In this document: positions 15,823 to 23,296 of the stretch, in pieces
Numbering within the stretch: the first letter of the stretch is position 1
How the letters are laid out: the number at the start of each line of letters is the position of its first letter
Assembly (NCBI GenBank): GCA_050261515.1
Contig: JBLNDJ010000056.1
Span: 62,001 to 126,000 of the forward strand
DNA length: 64,000 nucleotides
Direction: 5' to 3'
Origin: JBLNDJ01 sp050261515
GTDB taxonomy: Bacteria > Acidobacteriota > Terriglobia > Bryobacterales > Bryobacteraceae
Position numbers and translations under genes: made by a program
Notes under the pieces: model-generated
What the model saw: the letters and a program-made list of their open reading frames with translations, nothing else
What the model was told of the DNA's origin: nothing
Databases searched by the model: none

Positions 15823-17752
15823 GAGGCTCTCGCTCAAGGCCAAGCTGATCACGAACTACCTCGTGATCCTCGGCGCCGGCGGCCTCATCACCTCGATCGT
15901 GGGCTCCTACATCGTCAGCTCGACCATCATGGCGCAGGCGCAGCGCTCGGTGGACCGCGACCTCAAAATGGCGCGCGCCCTCTACGACCTGCGCCTCGAC
16001 AGCCTGCGCCGTACCGTCGAGTTGGCCGCCTCCGGCACGACCATTCCCCAATTCCTAGCGGCCCGCGAACGGCCCAAGCTTGCGGCGTATCTCGGCCCGG
16101 TGCGCGAAAGCGCGGGCTTCGATTTCCTGTCGCTCACGGGCCCGGACGGCCGCGTCATCCTCCGCGCTTCCGGGGCCAATGCGGGCGATGCCGCCTTCGG
16201 AGCCGCTGCGGTCCGGGCCGCGCTCGCGGGCCGCACCGCCGCGGGCACTGAGGTCCTCTCCTCCGCATTCCTCGAGCGCGAAGACCCGCAGCTGGCCGCC
16301 CGCGCCCGCACGCGCATCGTCGAAACGCCGCGCGCGCGGCCCGCCGGCAAAAAGGAGGAAACCTCCGGACTCGCGCTCGTCGCCGCCGCGCCGGTGCGCG
16401 ACGCCGCGCGCCGCCAGATCGGCGTCCTCTACGGCGGCGTGCTCCTCAACCGCGACTTCTCGCTGGTTGACCGCGAGGACGTCGGCTCCGTCACCATCTT
16501 TCAGGACGACATGCGCATTTCCACCAGCGTCCGCAACGCCGCCGGCGAGCGCGCGCTCGGCACGCGGGCCTCGGCCGAGGTTGCCGCAGCCGTGCTCGGC
16601 CGCGGCGAGACCTGGCGCGGCCGGGCCTTCGTCGTGCGCGACTGGTACATCAGCGGCTACGAGCCGCTCCGCAGCTACGATGGCCGCATCGTCGGCATGC
16701 TCTTCGCGGGGCTGCTCGAGAAGGCATACACTTCCACGCGCGACCGCGTCATCCTTTCGTTCTTCGCCATCGCGACCGCCGGGTTCATCTTCATCATCGG
16801 TATCACCTACCACGAAATCCGCCGGATCACGCAGCCCATCGCCGCCATGGTCGCCGCCACGCGCCACATCGCCGCCGGCCGGTTCGATCACGAGGTGCCC
16901 TCGGGCGCGCAGGGCGAGATCGCGCTGCTCGCAGATTCGTTCAACACGATGCTCAAAAGCCTGCGGCAAATGAAGGGCGATCTCGAAGAGTGGGGCCGCA
17001 CGCTCGAAGAAAAGGTGCGCACGCGCACCGAGGAACTCGTTGCCATGCAGGCGCGCGTGGCGCAGTCCGAGCGCCTGGCCTCGCTCGGCATGCTCGCCGC
17101 CGGCGTCGCGCATGAGATCAACAACCCGCTCGGCGGCATCTTCGCCCTCACCGGCCTCTCGCTCGAAGACATGACCGCCGACGATCCCAATCGCGAGAAC
17201 CTCGAAGAAGTGCTGCGCCAGACCCAGCGCTGCCGCGCGATCGTGCGCAACCTGCTCGAGTTCGCGCGCCACTCGGAAGGCAGCGCCGGGCCCATCGACA
17301 TGAACAAGACGATCGAGGCGACACTCGCGCTGCTTGAAAAACAGGCGGCGTTCTTCAATATCGAGACGGTGCGCGATTACGCCGACGGGCTGCCCCCCGT
17401 GCTCGCCAACCAGTCCGAGCTCCAGCAGGTCCTGATGAACCTCATCGTCAACGCCGTGCAGGCGATGCAGGAAAAGGGGACGCTGACGATCGCCACGCGC
17501 CCGCGCACAGACGAACAGAGCGTCGAGGTGTCGATCTCCGACACCGGCTGCGGCATCCCCGCCGACAAAATCGGCCAGGTCTTCGACCCCTTCTTCACCA
17601 CCAAAGCCAGCGGACAAGGCACCGGCCTCGGCCTCTCGATCGCCTACGGCATCGTGACCTCGCACGGCGGAACGATCTCGGTCGCGAGCGAGCCCGGCCG
17701 CGGCACGACGTTCACGGTCCGGATGCCCGTAGCCGCCGAAGCCCGCGCGTAG
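15812..17752 (+). CDS. Membrane sensor histidine kinase (Cache-like periplasmic domain, HAMP)
   Basis: A 646-residue kinase. TM1 is at about residues 14-34, then a long periplasmic region (about 35-305) resembling a Cache sensor. TM2 follows at about 308-330 (FFAIATAGFIFIIGI), then HAMP (about 332-385), a coiled coil, HisKA with His434 in GVAHEINNPLG, N-box NLIVNAVQAM, and G1/G2 ISDTGCGIP and GTGLGLSIAYG. The kinase core is of the NtrB/ZraS-like type often paired with sigma-54 activators, but none is adjacent. ATG 15812 is chosen; GTG 15803 is in frame. The gene overlaps the upstream kinase gene by 11 bases. The ligand is unknown. Confidence 0.9.
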   Translation: MPFRRLSLKAKLITNYLVILGAGGLITSIVGSYIVSSTIMAQAQRSVDRDLKMARALYDLRLDSLRRTVELAASGTTIPQFLAARERPKLAAYLGPVRESAGFDFLSLTGPDGRVILRASGANAGDAAFGAAAVRAALAGRTAAGTEVLSSAFLEREDPQLAARARTRIVETPRARPAGKKEETSGLALVAAAPVRDAARRQIGVLYGGVLLNRDFSLVDREDVGSVTIFQDDMRISTSVRNAAGERALGTRASAEVAAAVLGRGETWRGRAFVVRDWYISGYEPLRSYDGRIVGMLFAGLLEKAYTSTRDRVILSFFAIATAGFIFIIGITYHEIRRITQPIAAMVAATRHIAAGRFDHEVPSGAQGEIALLADSFNTMLKSLRQMKGDLEEWGRTLEEKVRTRTEELVAMQARVAQSERLASLGMLAAGVAHEINNPLGGIFALTGLSLEDMTADDPNRENLEEVLRQTQRCRAIVRNLLEFARHSEGSAGPIDMNKTIEATLALLEKQAAFFNIETVRDYADGLPPVLANQSELQQVLMNLIVNAVQAMQEKGTLTIATRPRTDEQSVEVSISDTGCGIPADKIGQVFDPFFTTKASGQGTGLGLSIAYGIVTSHGGTISVASEPGRGTTFTVRMPVAAEARA

Positions 17753-17822
17753 GCGGCCCTCCCGGTCCGCACCCGGTCCCCCGGCCGGCTCCTGTACCAT
17801 ATTGGGGGAGGAGACGAAGCCG

Positions 17823-18242
17823 ATGGAAGCTGTATCGGTCCTATCGGTCAGTCCCACCGAGGACGACCGGGTTCTTCTCGCGCACGTTTTCAGCCACTCG
17901 AACTGGACGCTAGAACACGTCCGCTCCTGCGCCGAAGCGATCGCCGCCGCGAAACGCGGCGATGTAGGGGTCATCATTTCCGCCGCCGAACTACCCGACG
18001 GAAGCTGGCACGACATCTTCAACGCCGTAAAGGACCAGCCCGCCCCCCCGCGCATCATCGTCGTCTCGAACCTCGCGGACGATCGCCTCTGGGCCGACGT
18101 TCTCGACCTGGGGGGCTACGACGTACTCGGCAAGCCCTTCGAGCAAAATGAAGTGATTCGCGTGGTGAGCCTCGCCTGGCGACAGTGGAAGCACGAGCGC
18201 GACGTGGCCGCGGGCGACCTGCACAGGACTGCCGGCGGCTAA
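17823..18242 (+). CDS. Pseudo-receiver protein lacking the phospho-acceptor aspartate
   Basis: A 139-residue receiver-fold protein. The first strand reads SVLSVSPTEDD, so an acidic pair remains. The strand that should end in the phosphorylated Asp reads VIISAAELPDG, which puts Ala54 at that position. The conserved Lys is kept in VLGKPF. It is therefore unlikely to be phosphorylated in the normal way and may bind the other relay proteins constitutively. ATG 17823 is preceded by GGGGGAGGAG; an in-frame TTG lies at 17802. It is the last gene of the four-gene signalling set, and its stop overlaps the convergent glcD stop by 4 bases. Confidence 0.78.
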   Translation: MEAVSVLSVSPTEDDRVLLAHVFSHSNWTLEHVRSCAEAIAAAKRGDVGVIISAAELPDGSWHDIFNAVKDQPAPPRIIVVSNLADDRLWADVLDLGGYDVLGKPFEQNEVIRVVSLAWRQWKHERDVAAGDLHRTAGG

Positions 18243-19648
18243 AACCCCGGACGCGACTCCACGCACCCGCGCCCCGTCGGCACGACCTTCCCCGGATTGA
18301 AATACCCCGCCGGGTCGAACAGCATCTTCAAACCGCGCATCGCCTCGAGCGTTTCCGCACTGAACAGGTCGGGCATCAGCTCGTTCTTCTCCATCCCCAC
18401 GCCGTGCTCGCCCGTAATCGTTCCGCCCGCCGCAATGCACCGCCTCAGAATGTCCTCGCCCGCCGCGCGCGCTTTTTCTAAATCCCCCGCCCGCCGCCGG
18501 TCGAACAGGATGATCGGGTGCATGTTCCCGTCGCCCGCGTGGAAGATGTTGCTGATCGTGAGCCCGTACCGCTCCGCCACCTCGCCGATGTACCGCAGCG
18601 TCGGCACGATCTGCGTGCGCGGCACCACGCCGTCCTGCACGTAATACGTCGGGCTCACGCGCCCCACCGCGCCGAACGCGTTCTTCCGGCCCTTCCACAG
18701 CAGGTCGCGCTCCGCCGCCGTCGCCGCAACGCGAAACTCGCGCGCGTTCGACGCCTCGCACACCTCGCGCACCAGTTCGACCTGTTCCTCCACCGCCTCG
18801 CGCATTCCTTCGAGCTCGATCAGCAGCACCGCCGCGGCATCCATCGGATACCCCGCGTGCGTGGCTTCCTCGACCATCCGCAGCATCACGCCGTCGAGCA
18901 TCTCGACCGCCACCGGGGTGATCCCGCGCGCCGTGATCTCGGTCACCGTGCGGCCCGCATGCTCGGCGGAGTTGTAAATCGCAAGCGCCGTCTTGACGTG
19001 CTCGGGCTTCCTCATCAGCCGCAGCACGACCTTCGTCACCAGCGCCATCGTACCTTCCGAGCCCGTCAGCAGGCCCGTCAAATCGTAGCCCGCGAGATCC
19101 GCCTCGGCGCCGCCCGTCGTCACGACGGAGCCGTCCGGCAGCACCACCTCGAGCCCCAGCACGTGATTCGCCGTCACACCGTAGGCAAGCGTATGGGGCC
19201 CGCCGGCGTTCTCGGCCACGTTGCCGCCGATCGTGCACGCCTTCTGGCTCGACGGATCGGGCGCGAACAGATAGCTGCGGCCCTCCACCGCCAGCGTCAC
19301 ATCCAGATTCACCACGCCGGGCTCGACCACCGCGCGCTCATTCGCAAGATCGATCGCGAGAATCCGGTTCATCCGCGAGAACGCAATGATGATTCCGCCG
19401 CGCGCTGGAATCGATCCGCCGCTCAGCCCCGTCCCCGCGCCGCGCGCAACCAGCGGAACTCCGTGCTCGCGCGCGATGTTCACAATGCCCACGACATCGC
19501 CTGTCGAGCGCGGAAACACAACCAGGTCGGGCCGGTGCTTATCCACCCCGGCGTCGTATTCGTAGAGAGCGAGATCCTCGGCGCGGTCGAGCACCGCGCG
19601 CGGGCCGACGAGCGCCCGAAGCCGCCGCGCCGCCGCGCCCGGAATCAT
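18239..19648 (-). CDS. glcD: FAD-linked oxidase, glycolate oxidase subunit GlcD-like
   Basis: A 469-residue FAD-dependent alpha-hydroxy-acid dehydrogenase. It has the FAD-binding PCMH fold at about residues 40-220 (GAGTGLSGGSIPARGGI and SSQKACTIGGNVAENAGGP are diagnostic) and the C-terminal FAD-oxidase domain with HAGDGNMHPIILFD and GTITGEHGVGMEKNELM. It oxidises glycolate or D-lactate to the keto acid. GlcE and GlcF partners are absent next door, so it either works alone, like D-lactate dehydrogenases of this family, or uses subunits encoded elsewhere. The start overlaps the stop of the TlpA-like gene (ATGA). Confidence 0.9.
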   Translation of the reverse strand: MIPGAAARRLRALVGPRAVLDRAEDLALYEYDAGVDKHRPDLVVFPRSTGDVVGIVNIAREHGVPLVARGAGTGLSGGSIPARGGIIIAFSRMNRILAIDLANERAVVEPGVVNLDVTLAVEGRSYLFAPDPSSQKACTIGGNVAENAGGPHTLAYGVTANHVLGLEVVLPDGSVVTTGGAEADLAGYDLTGLLTGSEGTMALVTKVVLRLMRKPEHVKTALAIYNSAEHAGRTVTEITARGITPVAVEMLDGVMLRMVEEATHAGYPMDAAAVLLIELEGMREAVEEQVELVREVCEASNAREFRVAATAAERDLLWKGRKNAFGAVGRVSPTYYVQDGVVPRTQIVPTLRYIGEVAERYGLTISNIFHAGDGNMHPIILFDRRRAGDLEKARAAGEDILRRCIAAGGTITGEHGVGMEKNELMPDLFSAETLEAMRGLKMLFDPAGYFNPGKVVPTGRGCVESRPGF

Positions 19649-20175
19649 GACGCCAGCAGCGCCTTCACCCGGCTCGCCATCGCCGGGTCGGTCCAGTTCG
19701 TGGCGCCGATGATTTTCTCGACCACCTTGCCCTCGCGGTCGATGATATACGTTTCCGGATATTGATACGTGCCGTACTGCGAAGGAATCTTCGCCTCCGG
19801 GTCGCGTGCAGTCATGATCGCGACGTTCGCCCGCTTGAGAAACGCCTGGTACACCTTCGGGTTCGTATCCACGCTGACCCCCAGCACGACGACGCCGGAA
19901 TCCGCGAACGTCTTCTGGAACTCATTCAGCGACGGCAGCTCCTCGACGCACGGCGGGCACCACGTCGCCCAGAAATTCAGCACCAGCAGCTTGCCCCCGA
20001 AGCTCGAGCGCGTGACGGTGCGACCGTTATCGGCCCGGATCGCGAAGTCCGGCGCGGTGTCGCCCGCCACCACGACCTTCTCGCGATACATATCGGCGAC
20101 CGCCCAAACAAGAAGGCCCATCGCAACCACGATCAAGGCATAAACCGCCCGTTCCGTTTTGACTGATGCCATCAC
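19645..20175 (-). CDS. Membrane-anchored TlpA/ResA-like thioredoxin
   Basis: A 176-residue thiol-disulfide oxidoreductase. An uncleaved signal anchor (about 9-28, VYALIVVAMGLLVWAVADMY) leads to a periplasmic thioredoxin domain with active site WCPPC in NFWATWCPPCVEE and the cis-proline region QYPETYIID. The GDTAPDF opening is typical of TlpA/ResA proteins, which reduce apocytochrome c or copper-protein cysteines. It is translationally coupled to glcD, but a functional link is not evident. The start lies 47 bases from the divergent PTPS start. Confidence 0.9.
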   Translation of the reverse strand: MMASVKTERAVYALIVVAMGLLVWAVADMYREKVVVAGDTAPDFAIRADNGRTVTRSSFGGKLLVLNFWATWCPPCVEELPSLNEFQKTFADSGVVVLGVSVDTNPKVYQAFLKRANVAIMTARDPEAKIPSQYGTYQYPETYIIDREGKVVEKIIGATNWTDPAMASRVKALLAS

Positions 20176-20222
20176 GAATTCCTATCATCTAAGTGTAGCC
20201 GCTTGTGTTCTGGGGGGAAGGC

Positions 20223-20639
20223 ATGCTGATCACGCGACGTATGGAATTTTCCGCATCCCATGTGTGCCGGAATCCCAAACTTTCGGATGAAGAGAACCGG
20301 GCCCTCTACGGACCGGCCTCGAACCCGCGCGGCCATGGCCACAACTACGCCGTCGAGATCACGCTCGAAGGGCAGCCCGATGCCACGACCGGCATGGTCT
20401 TCGATCTCAAGCAGCTCAAGGACGTCATCACGCGCGAGGTGGTCGATCCCATGGACCACCGCTTCCTCAACCTCGAAGTCCCGCCCTTCGACCGCATCGT
20501 CCCCACCACCGAGAACATCGCCATCGAAATCTGGCGGCGGCTCGAGCGGCCCTTGAACGCCAAGGGCGCACGCCTGCACGGCGTCCGCGTCTACGAGACC
20601 GAAGACCTCTACGTCGAATACTTCGGAGAACGGAATTGA
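20223..20639 (+). CDS. 6-pyruvoyl-tetrahydropterin synthase-like protein without the catalytic Cys
   Basis: A 138-residue PTPS/QueD-family protein, closer in pattern to animal PTPS than to E. coli QueD. The zinc ligands are present (His in FSASH and both in RGHGHNY), as are the Asp-His of MDHRFLN, TTEN, and the pterin-anchoring Glu in YETED. At the position of the catalytic cysteine (GKCNNP in animal PTPS) it reads GPASNP, so the nucleophile is lost. A Cys exists six residues upstream of KLSDEEN but is not at the active-site position. ATG 20223 follows GGGGGGAAGG. The next gene is a second paralogue that keeps the Cys, joined by a 4-base overlap. Confidence 0.82.
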   Translation: MLITRRMEFSASHVCRNPKLSDEENRALYGPASNPRGHGHNYAVEITLEGQPDATTGMVFDLKQLKDVITREVVDPMDHRFLNLEVPPFDRIVPTTENIAIEIWRRLERPLNAKGARLHGVRVYETEDLYVEYFGERN

Positions 20640-21046
20640 TCCGCCTCACCAGGCGCTACCGGTTTTCGGCCTCGCACCGCCTCCACTCGGACGCGCTCAC
20701 CGAACAGGCGAACCGCAATCTCTACGGAAAGTGCAACAACCCGCACGGCCACGGCCACAATTACTCGGTCGAGGTGAGCGTACGCGGGCCGGTCGATCCG
20801 GACTCGGGAAGGGCGGCCGACATCGATGCGCTCGATGCGCTCGTGCGCCGCACGGTGCTCGACGCCTTCGACCATCGCGACCTCAACTCCGAAGTCCCGG
20901 AATTCGCCGGCCTCGTGCCGACCACCGAAAACCTGGCGGTCGAAATCCGGCGCCGCCTTCTCGGCAGCTGGCCGGAGGCGTTTCCCAAACTCGACCGCAT
21001 CCGCATCGACGAAACCAAGAGGAATCGATTTGAGCTCTACGAATAG
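20636..21046 (+). CDS. 6-pyruvoyl-tetrahydropterin / 6-carboxytetrahydropterin synthase
   Basis: A 136-residue PTPS-family enzyme acting on 7,8-dihydroneopterin triphosphate. It keeps all expected residues: zinc His in FSASHRL and HGHGHNY, catalytic Cys in GKCNNPHGHGHNY, Asp-His in FDHRDLN, TTEN and the C-terminal Glu in IDETK. Its product could feed tetrahydrobiopterin-like pterins or, as with QueD, deazapurines; no queC, queE or queF is nearby, and folE follows at once, which favours a pterin. GTP cyclohydrolase I overlaps its 3' end by 17 bases. It starts within the stop of the Cys-less paralogue. Confidence 0.88.
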   Translation: MIRLTRRYRFSASHRLHSDALTEQANRNLYGKCNNPHGHGHNYSVEVSVRGPVDPDSGRAADIDALDALVRRTVLDAFDHRDLNSEVPEFAGLVPTTENLAVEIRRRLLGSWPEAFPKLDRIRIDETKRNRFELYE

Positions 21047-21623
21047 CAGTCCGGCGGCGGAATCGATCGCCACCTACATGCAGGAAATCCTGCGCCAGCT
21101 CGGTGAAGACCCCGCGCGCGAGGGCCTTGTCAAGACCCCCGAGCGTTTCGAAAGCGCGCTCCGCTACCTCACCAGCGGCTACAGACAGGACGTCGCCAAA
21201 ATTGTCAACGGCGCCATGTTCACCGTGAAGTACGACGAAATGGTGATCGTCAAAGACATCGAGTTCTTCAGCCTCTGCGAGCACCACCTGCTGCCGTTCT
21301 TCGGAAAGATCCACGTCGCCTACCTACCGAAGACCAAGGTCGTCGGCCTGAGCAAGATTCCGCGCATCGTGGACATGTACGCGCGCCGCCTGCAAATCCA
21401 GGAGCGCCTCACGCAGGAAATCGCGCACTGCCTCCAGGACGTGCTCGACCCGCTCGGCGTCGGCGTCGTCTGCGAAGCCCGCCACCTGTGCATGATGATG
21501 CGCGGCGTCGAAAAGCAGCACTCCGGAGCCGTCACCAGCGCCATGCTCGGCGCTTTCCGCGAGCGCAAGGAAACCCGCGACGAGTTTCTCGCCCTGGTCC
21601 GCCAGAACTCGCGCGATTTTTAG
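21030..21623 (+). CDS. folE: GTP cyclohydrolase I (FolE1)
   Basis: Converts GTP to 7,8-dihydroneopterin triphosphate, the substrate of the two PTPS-like proteins upstream. TTG 21030 with AGAGGA at 21018-21023 gives 197 residues; an in-frame ATG at 21078 is an alternative. Zinc ligands are seen in SLCEHHLLPF and in CEARHLCMMMRG, with the active-site stretch KQHSGAVTSAMLG near the C-terminus. This is the type I zinc enzyme, not FolE2. Overlap with the PTPS gene implies coupled translation, making 20223-21623 a three-gene pterin unit. Confidence 0.95.
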   Translation: MSSTNSSPAAESIATYMQEILRQLGEDPAREGLVKTPERFESALRYLTSGYRQDVAKIVNGAMFTVKYDEMVIVKDIEFFSLCEHHLLPFFGKIHVAYLPKTKVVGLSKIPRIVDMYARRLQIQERLTQEIAHCLQDVLDPLGVGVVCEARHLCMMMRGVEKQHSGAVTSAMLGAFRERKETRDEFLALVRQNSRDF

Positions 21624-21689
21624 CGCCGGTTTCGCGAAGCTCGCTTTACCCTTCGCCGGCGCGGGCCGCGTACGTTACGATGTGGTCAG

Positions 21690-22034
21690 ATGCCTTCGGA
21701 TTTCCGCCACTTTGAAGCCGCCGATCCTGCCGGCGGCACATGGAAGATCGATTTTCTCTGGCAGCAGAATGCCATTTCCATCCGCCACGCCGATGCCATC
21801 GACGTCAAGTTCGCGCTCTCGAGCGGCGACACGCGCGCCACGAAAGTCATCGCGCTCACTCACCCCTTGCTGCTCGAACTCAGCCGCACGCTCGGCCGCC
21901 CGCTGACGGACGCCTGGTGCTCGCGCCTGGCAGCCGCGCACCTCAAGCGCATGATCGAAACCGGCGAAGACATGGACAAGGACCTCGTCACACCCTCGCT
22001 CGAAGCCCTATGTATGGACTCGAAACCGTTTTGA
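21690..22034 (+). CDS. Conserved-looking hypothetical protein (114 aa)
   Basis: I do not recognise the family. The protein is 114 residues, soluble, with no signal peptide or membrane segment. It has a beta-rich first half (WKIDFLWQQNAISIRHADAI, SSGDTRATKVIALTHPLLL) and a helical second half (DAWCSRLAAAHLKRMIETGED). Third-position GC is high throughout, consistent with a real gene. A second frame with coding-like composition continues past its stop, so the 3' end may be affected by a frameshift (see the entry at 22010). It lies between folE and the zinc-ribbon gene on the same strand. Confidence 0.55.
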   Translation: MPSDFRHFEAADPAGGTWKIDFLWQQNAISIRHADAIDVKFALSSGDTRATKVIALTHPLLLELSRTLGRPLTDAWCSRLAAAHLKRMIETGEDMDKDLVTPSLEALCMDSKPF

Positions 22035-22225
22035 ATTCCTGGAAGATCGCGCGCCACGTCCTCAACTCCGGCTACCCGGTAACCGGCCTCATGCTCGAGG
22101 GCGTGGAACTCGCGGTCCCGAACCCTCTTTCATTCAGCCCGGCGACTATGTATAAAGGAGTCTGGGTGTCATCTTTCGGAGGTGCGAATGGCTATTGTTT
22201 GCCCGGTTTGCGATGCGGCGATTGA
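22010..22225 (+). pseudogene. Small coding-like frame, possibly frameshifted
   Basis: ATG 22010 opens a 71-codon frame overlapping the end of the previous gene. Codons up to about 22118 have the strongly GC-biased third positions of the neighbours and read as plausible protein (NSWKIARHVLNSGYPVTG, MLEGVELAVP). After that the bias disappears in this frame but continues in another, which reads EPSFIQPGDYV and stops at 22153-22155. A one-base loss near 22118 would join the two into a protein of about 48 residues. It may be a decayed gene, a sequence error or chance. Confidence 0.25.
22151..22156 (+). promoter_or_regulatory. Possible -10 box for the zinc-ribbon gene
   Basis: TATAAA lies 31 bases upstream of ATG 22188. 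The best -35 at 17 bases spacing is the weak TTTCAT. A clear ribosome-binding site (GGAGGT) follows before the start. Confidence 0.3.
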
Positions 22226-22418
22226 CCTGGAAACGGACGAGCTCGAGGAAGGCGACACGTTAACCTGCGACGACTGCGGCGCCGAGCTGCGCGTCGCCAG
22301 CGTGGATCCTCCCGACCTCGAGCCGGTTGACGACGAGGACGAGGACGACGACGAAGCCATCGACTTCGAAGACGAGGATGAGGAAGACGACGAGGAAGAA
22401 GACGAGAACTGGAAGTAG
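22188..22418 (+). CDS. LysW-like zinc-ribbon protein with long acidic tail
   Basis: A 76-residue protein: a zinc ribbon (CPVC, then CDDC, about residues 4-30) followed by a tail of almost only Asp and Glu. The ribbon and acidic C-terminus resemble LysW/AmCP, the amino-group carrier of lysine and arginine biosynthesis, which ends in EDWGE with an essential terminal Glu. Here the end is EDENWK, so the acceptor Glu is missing and a carrier role is unlikely. No lysX, lysZ or argX gene is nearby. GGAGGT precedes ATG 22188. The last 41 bases also encode, in another frame, the basic start of the next protein. Confidence 0.7.
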   Translation: MAIVCPVCDAAIDLETDELEEGDTLTCDDCGAELRVASVDPPDLEPVDDEDEDDDEAIDFEDEDEEDDEEEDENWK

Positions 22419-22788
22419 GTTCGCGGTCCTCCTCCTGCTCTGCGCTTCGTGCGTCCTGGCGGCCGCAGAAAAGAAACCGCCCGCGGCCTATGCGGTTGTC
22501 GCCGGAACCGTGTTTCGTCCTTCCGGACTCGCGCTGCCGGGCGCCGAGGTCGAACTCACCCGCGCCGCCCAGAACCAGCCGGATCGCAAGTTTAAGAAAA
22601 TGAAAGCAACGTCGGACAGCCGGGGCGAGTTCGCTTTCCGCGTACCGCCCGACGCCGCGGACTACAAGGTGACCGTGCGGGCCAACGGCTACGAGGCGCA
22701 GGAAAAGCCCGTCAGCGTGGCCGGCGAGGTCCGCATGGATGTGTTCTTTCGCCTCGAACCCGCGTCCAACACGGAAAGGAAACGGTAG
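22378..22788 (+). CDS. Exported CnaB-like (carboxypeptidase regulatory-like) protein
   Basis: A 136-residue protein from ATG 22378, inside the acidic tail of the preceding gene. The N-terminus is a textbook signal peptide: a very basic region (MRKTTRKKTRTGSR) then FAVLLLLCASCVLAAA. The rest is one CnaB-like beta-sandwich (VVAGTVFRPSGLALPGAEVELTR, DSRGEFAFRVPPDAADYKVTV), as in carboxypeptidase regulatory-like domains. CGAGG just upstream can serve as a ribosome-binding site. It probably acts in the periplasm or at the surface. The next gene encodes a second small CnaB protein 3 bases later, so the two form a pair. Confidence 0.72.
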   Translation: MRKTTRKKTRTGSRFAVLLLLCASCVLAAAEKKPPAAYAVVAGTVFRPSGLALPGAEVELTRAAQNQPDRKFKKMKATSDSRGEFAFRVPPDAADYKVTVRANGYEAQEKPVSVAGEVRMDVFFRLEPASNTERKR

Positions 22789-22791
22789 GTC

Positions 22792-23151
22792 ATGAAGAGA
22801 GTCGTTTCAGTTGTGGGGTTGCTGGTCGCCGTGATGATGGTGGCGCTCGCGGCCGATCCGCAGAAGAGCAAGAAGGACAGCGAGGCGACGGTGCGCTCCG
22901 TGCAGGGCGTCGTTGAGGACGCCGACGGCAAGCCCGTGCCAGGCGCTGTCGTGCACCTCAAGAACAACAAGACTCTCCAGGTCCGTTCGTTCATCACAAA
23001 AGAAGACGGGACCTACGCGTTCCACGGTCTGAGCACAAACGTGGATTACGAGCTCAAAGCCGATCATCAGAATGTATCGAGCGACGTCAAAACGCTGAGT
23101 GTTTTTGATTCCCGTAACACTGCGGTAATCAACCTGAAACTCAAAAAGTAG
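22792..23151 (+). CDS. Exported CnaB-like (carboxypeptidase regulatory-like) protein
   Basis: A 119-residue protein with a signal peptide (MKRVVSVVGLLVAVMMVALA) and a single CnaB-type beta-sandwich: VQGVVEDADGKPVPGAVVHL opens the domain, then TKEDGTYAFHGLSTNVDYEL, and a final strand RNTAVINLKLKK. Such domains usually sit at the N-terminus of acidobacterial TonB-like receptors; here one stands alone. It is a neighbour and probable paralogue of the previous gene. Function is unknown: adhesion, scaffold, or accessory to a receptor. Confidence 0.78.
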   Translation: MKRVVSVVGLLVAVMMVALAADPQKSKKDSEATVRSVQGVVEDADGKPVPGAVVHLKNNKTLQVRSFITKEDGTYAFHGLSTNVDYELKADHQNVSSDVKTLSVFDSRNTAVINLKLKK

Positions 23152-23296
23152 AGGCGGCGGACGCGGCCCGCGCGGCAAATTCGCCAGACCGTGCAGGCCC
23201 TGCGACGACGGATTCGCTTCGCGGAACGCAGGCAGGCCCCGCAGGGCGGCTCGCCCCGCGACGGCTGCAAAAAACCCGCCCGCTCCGGAGGGGGAC

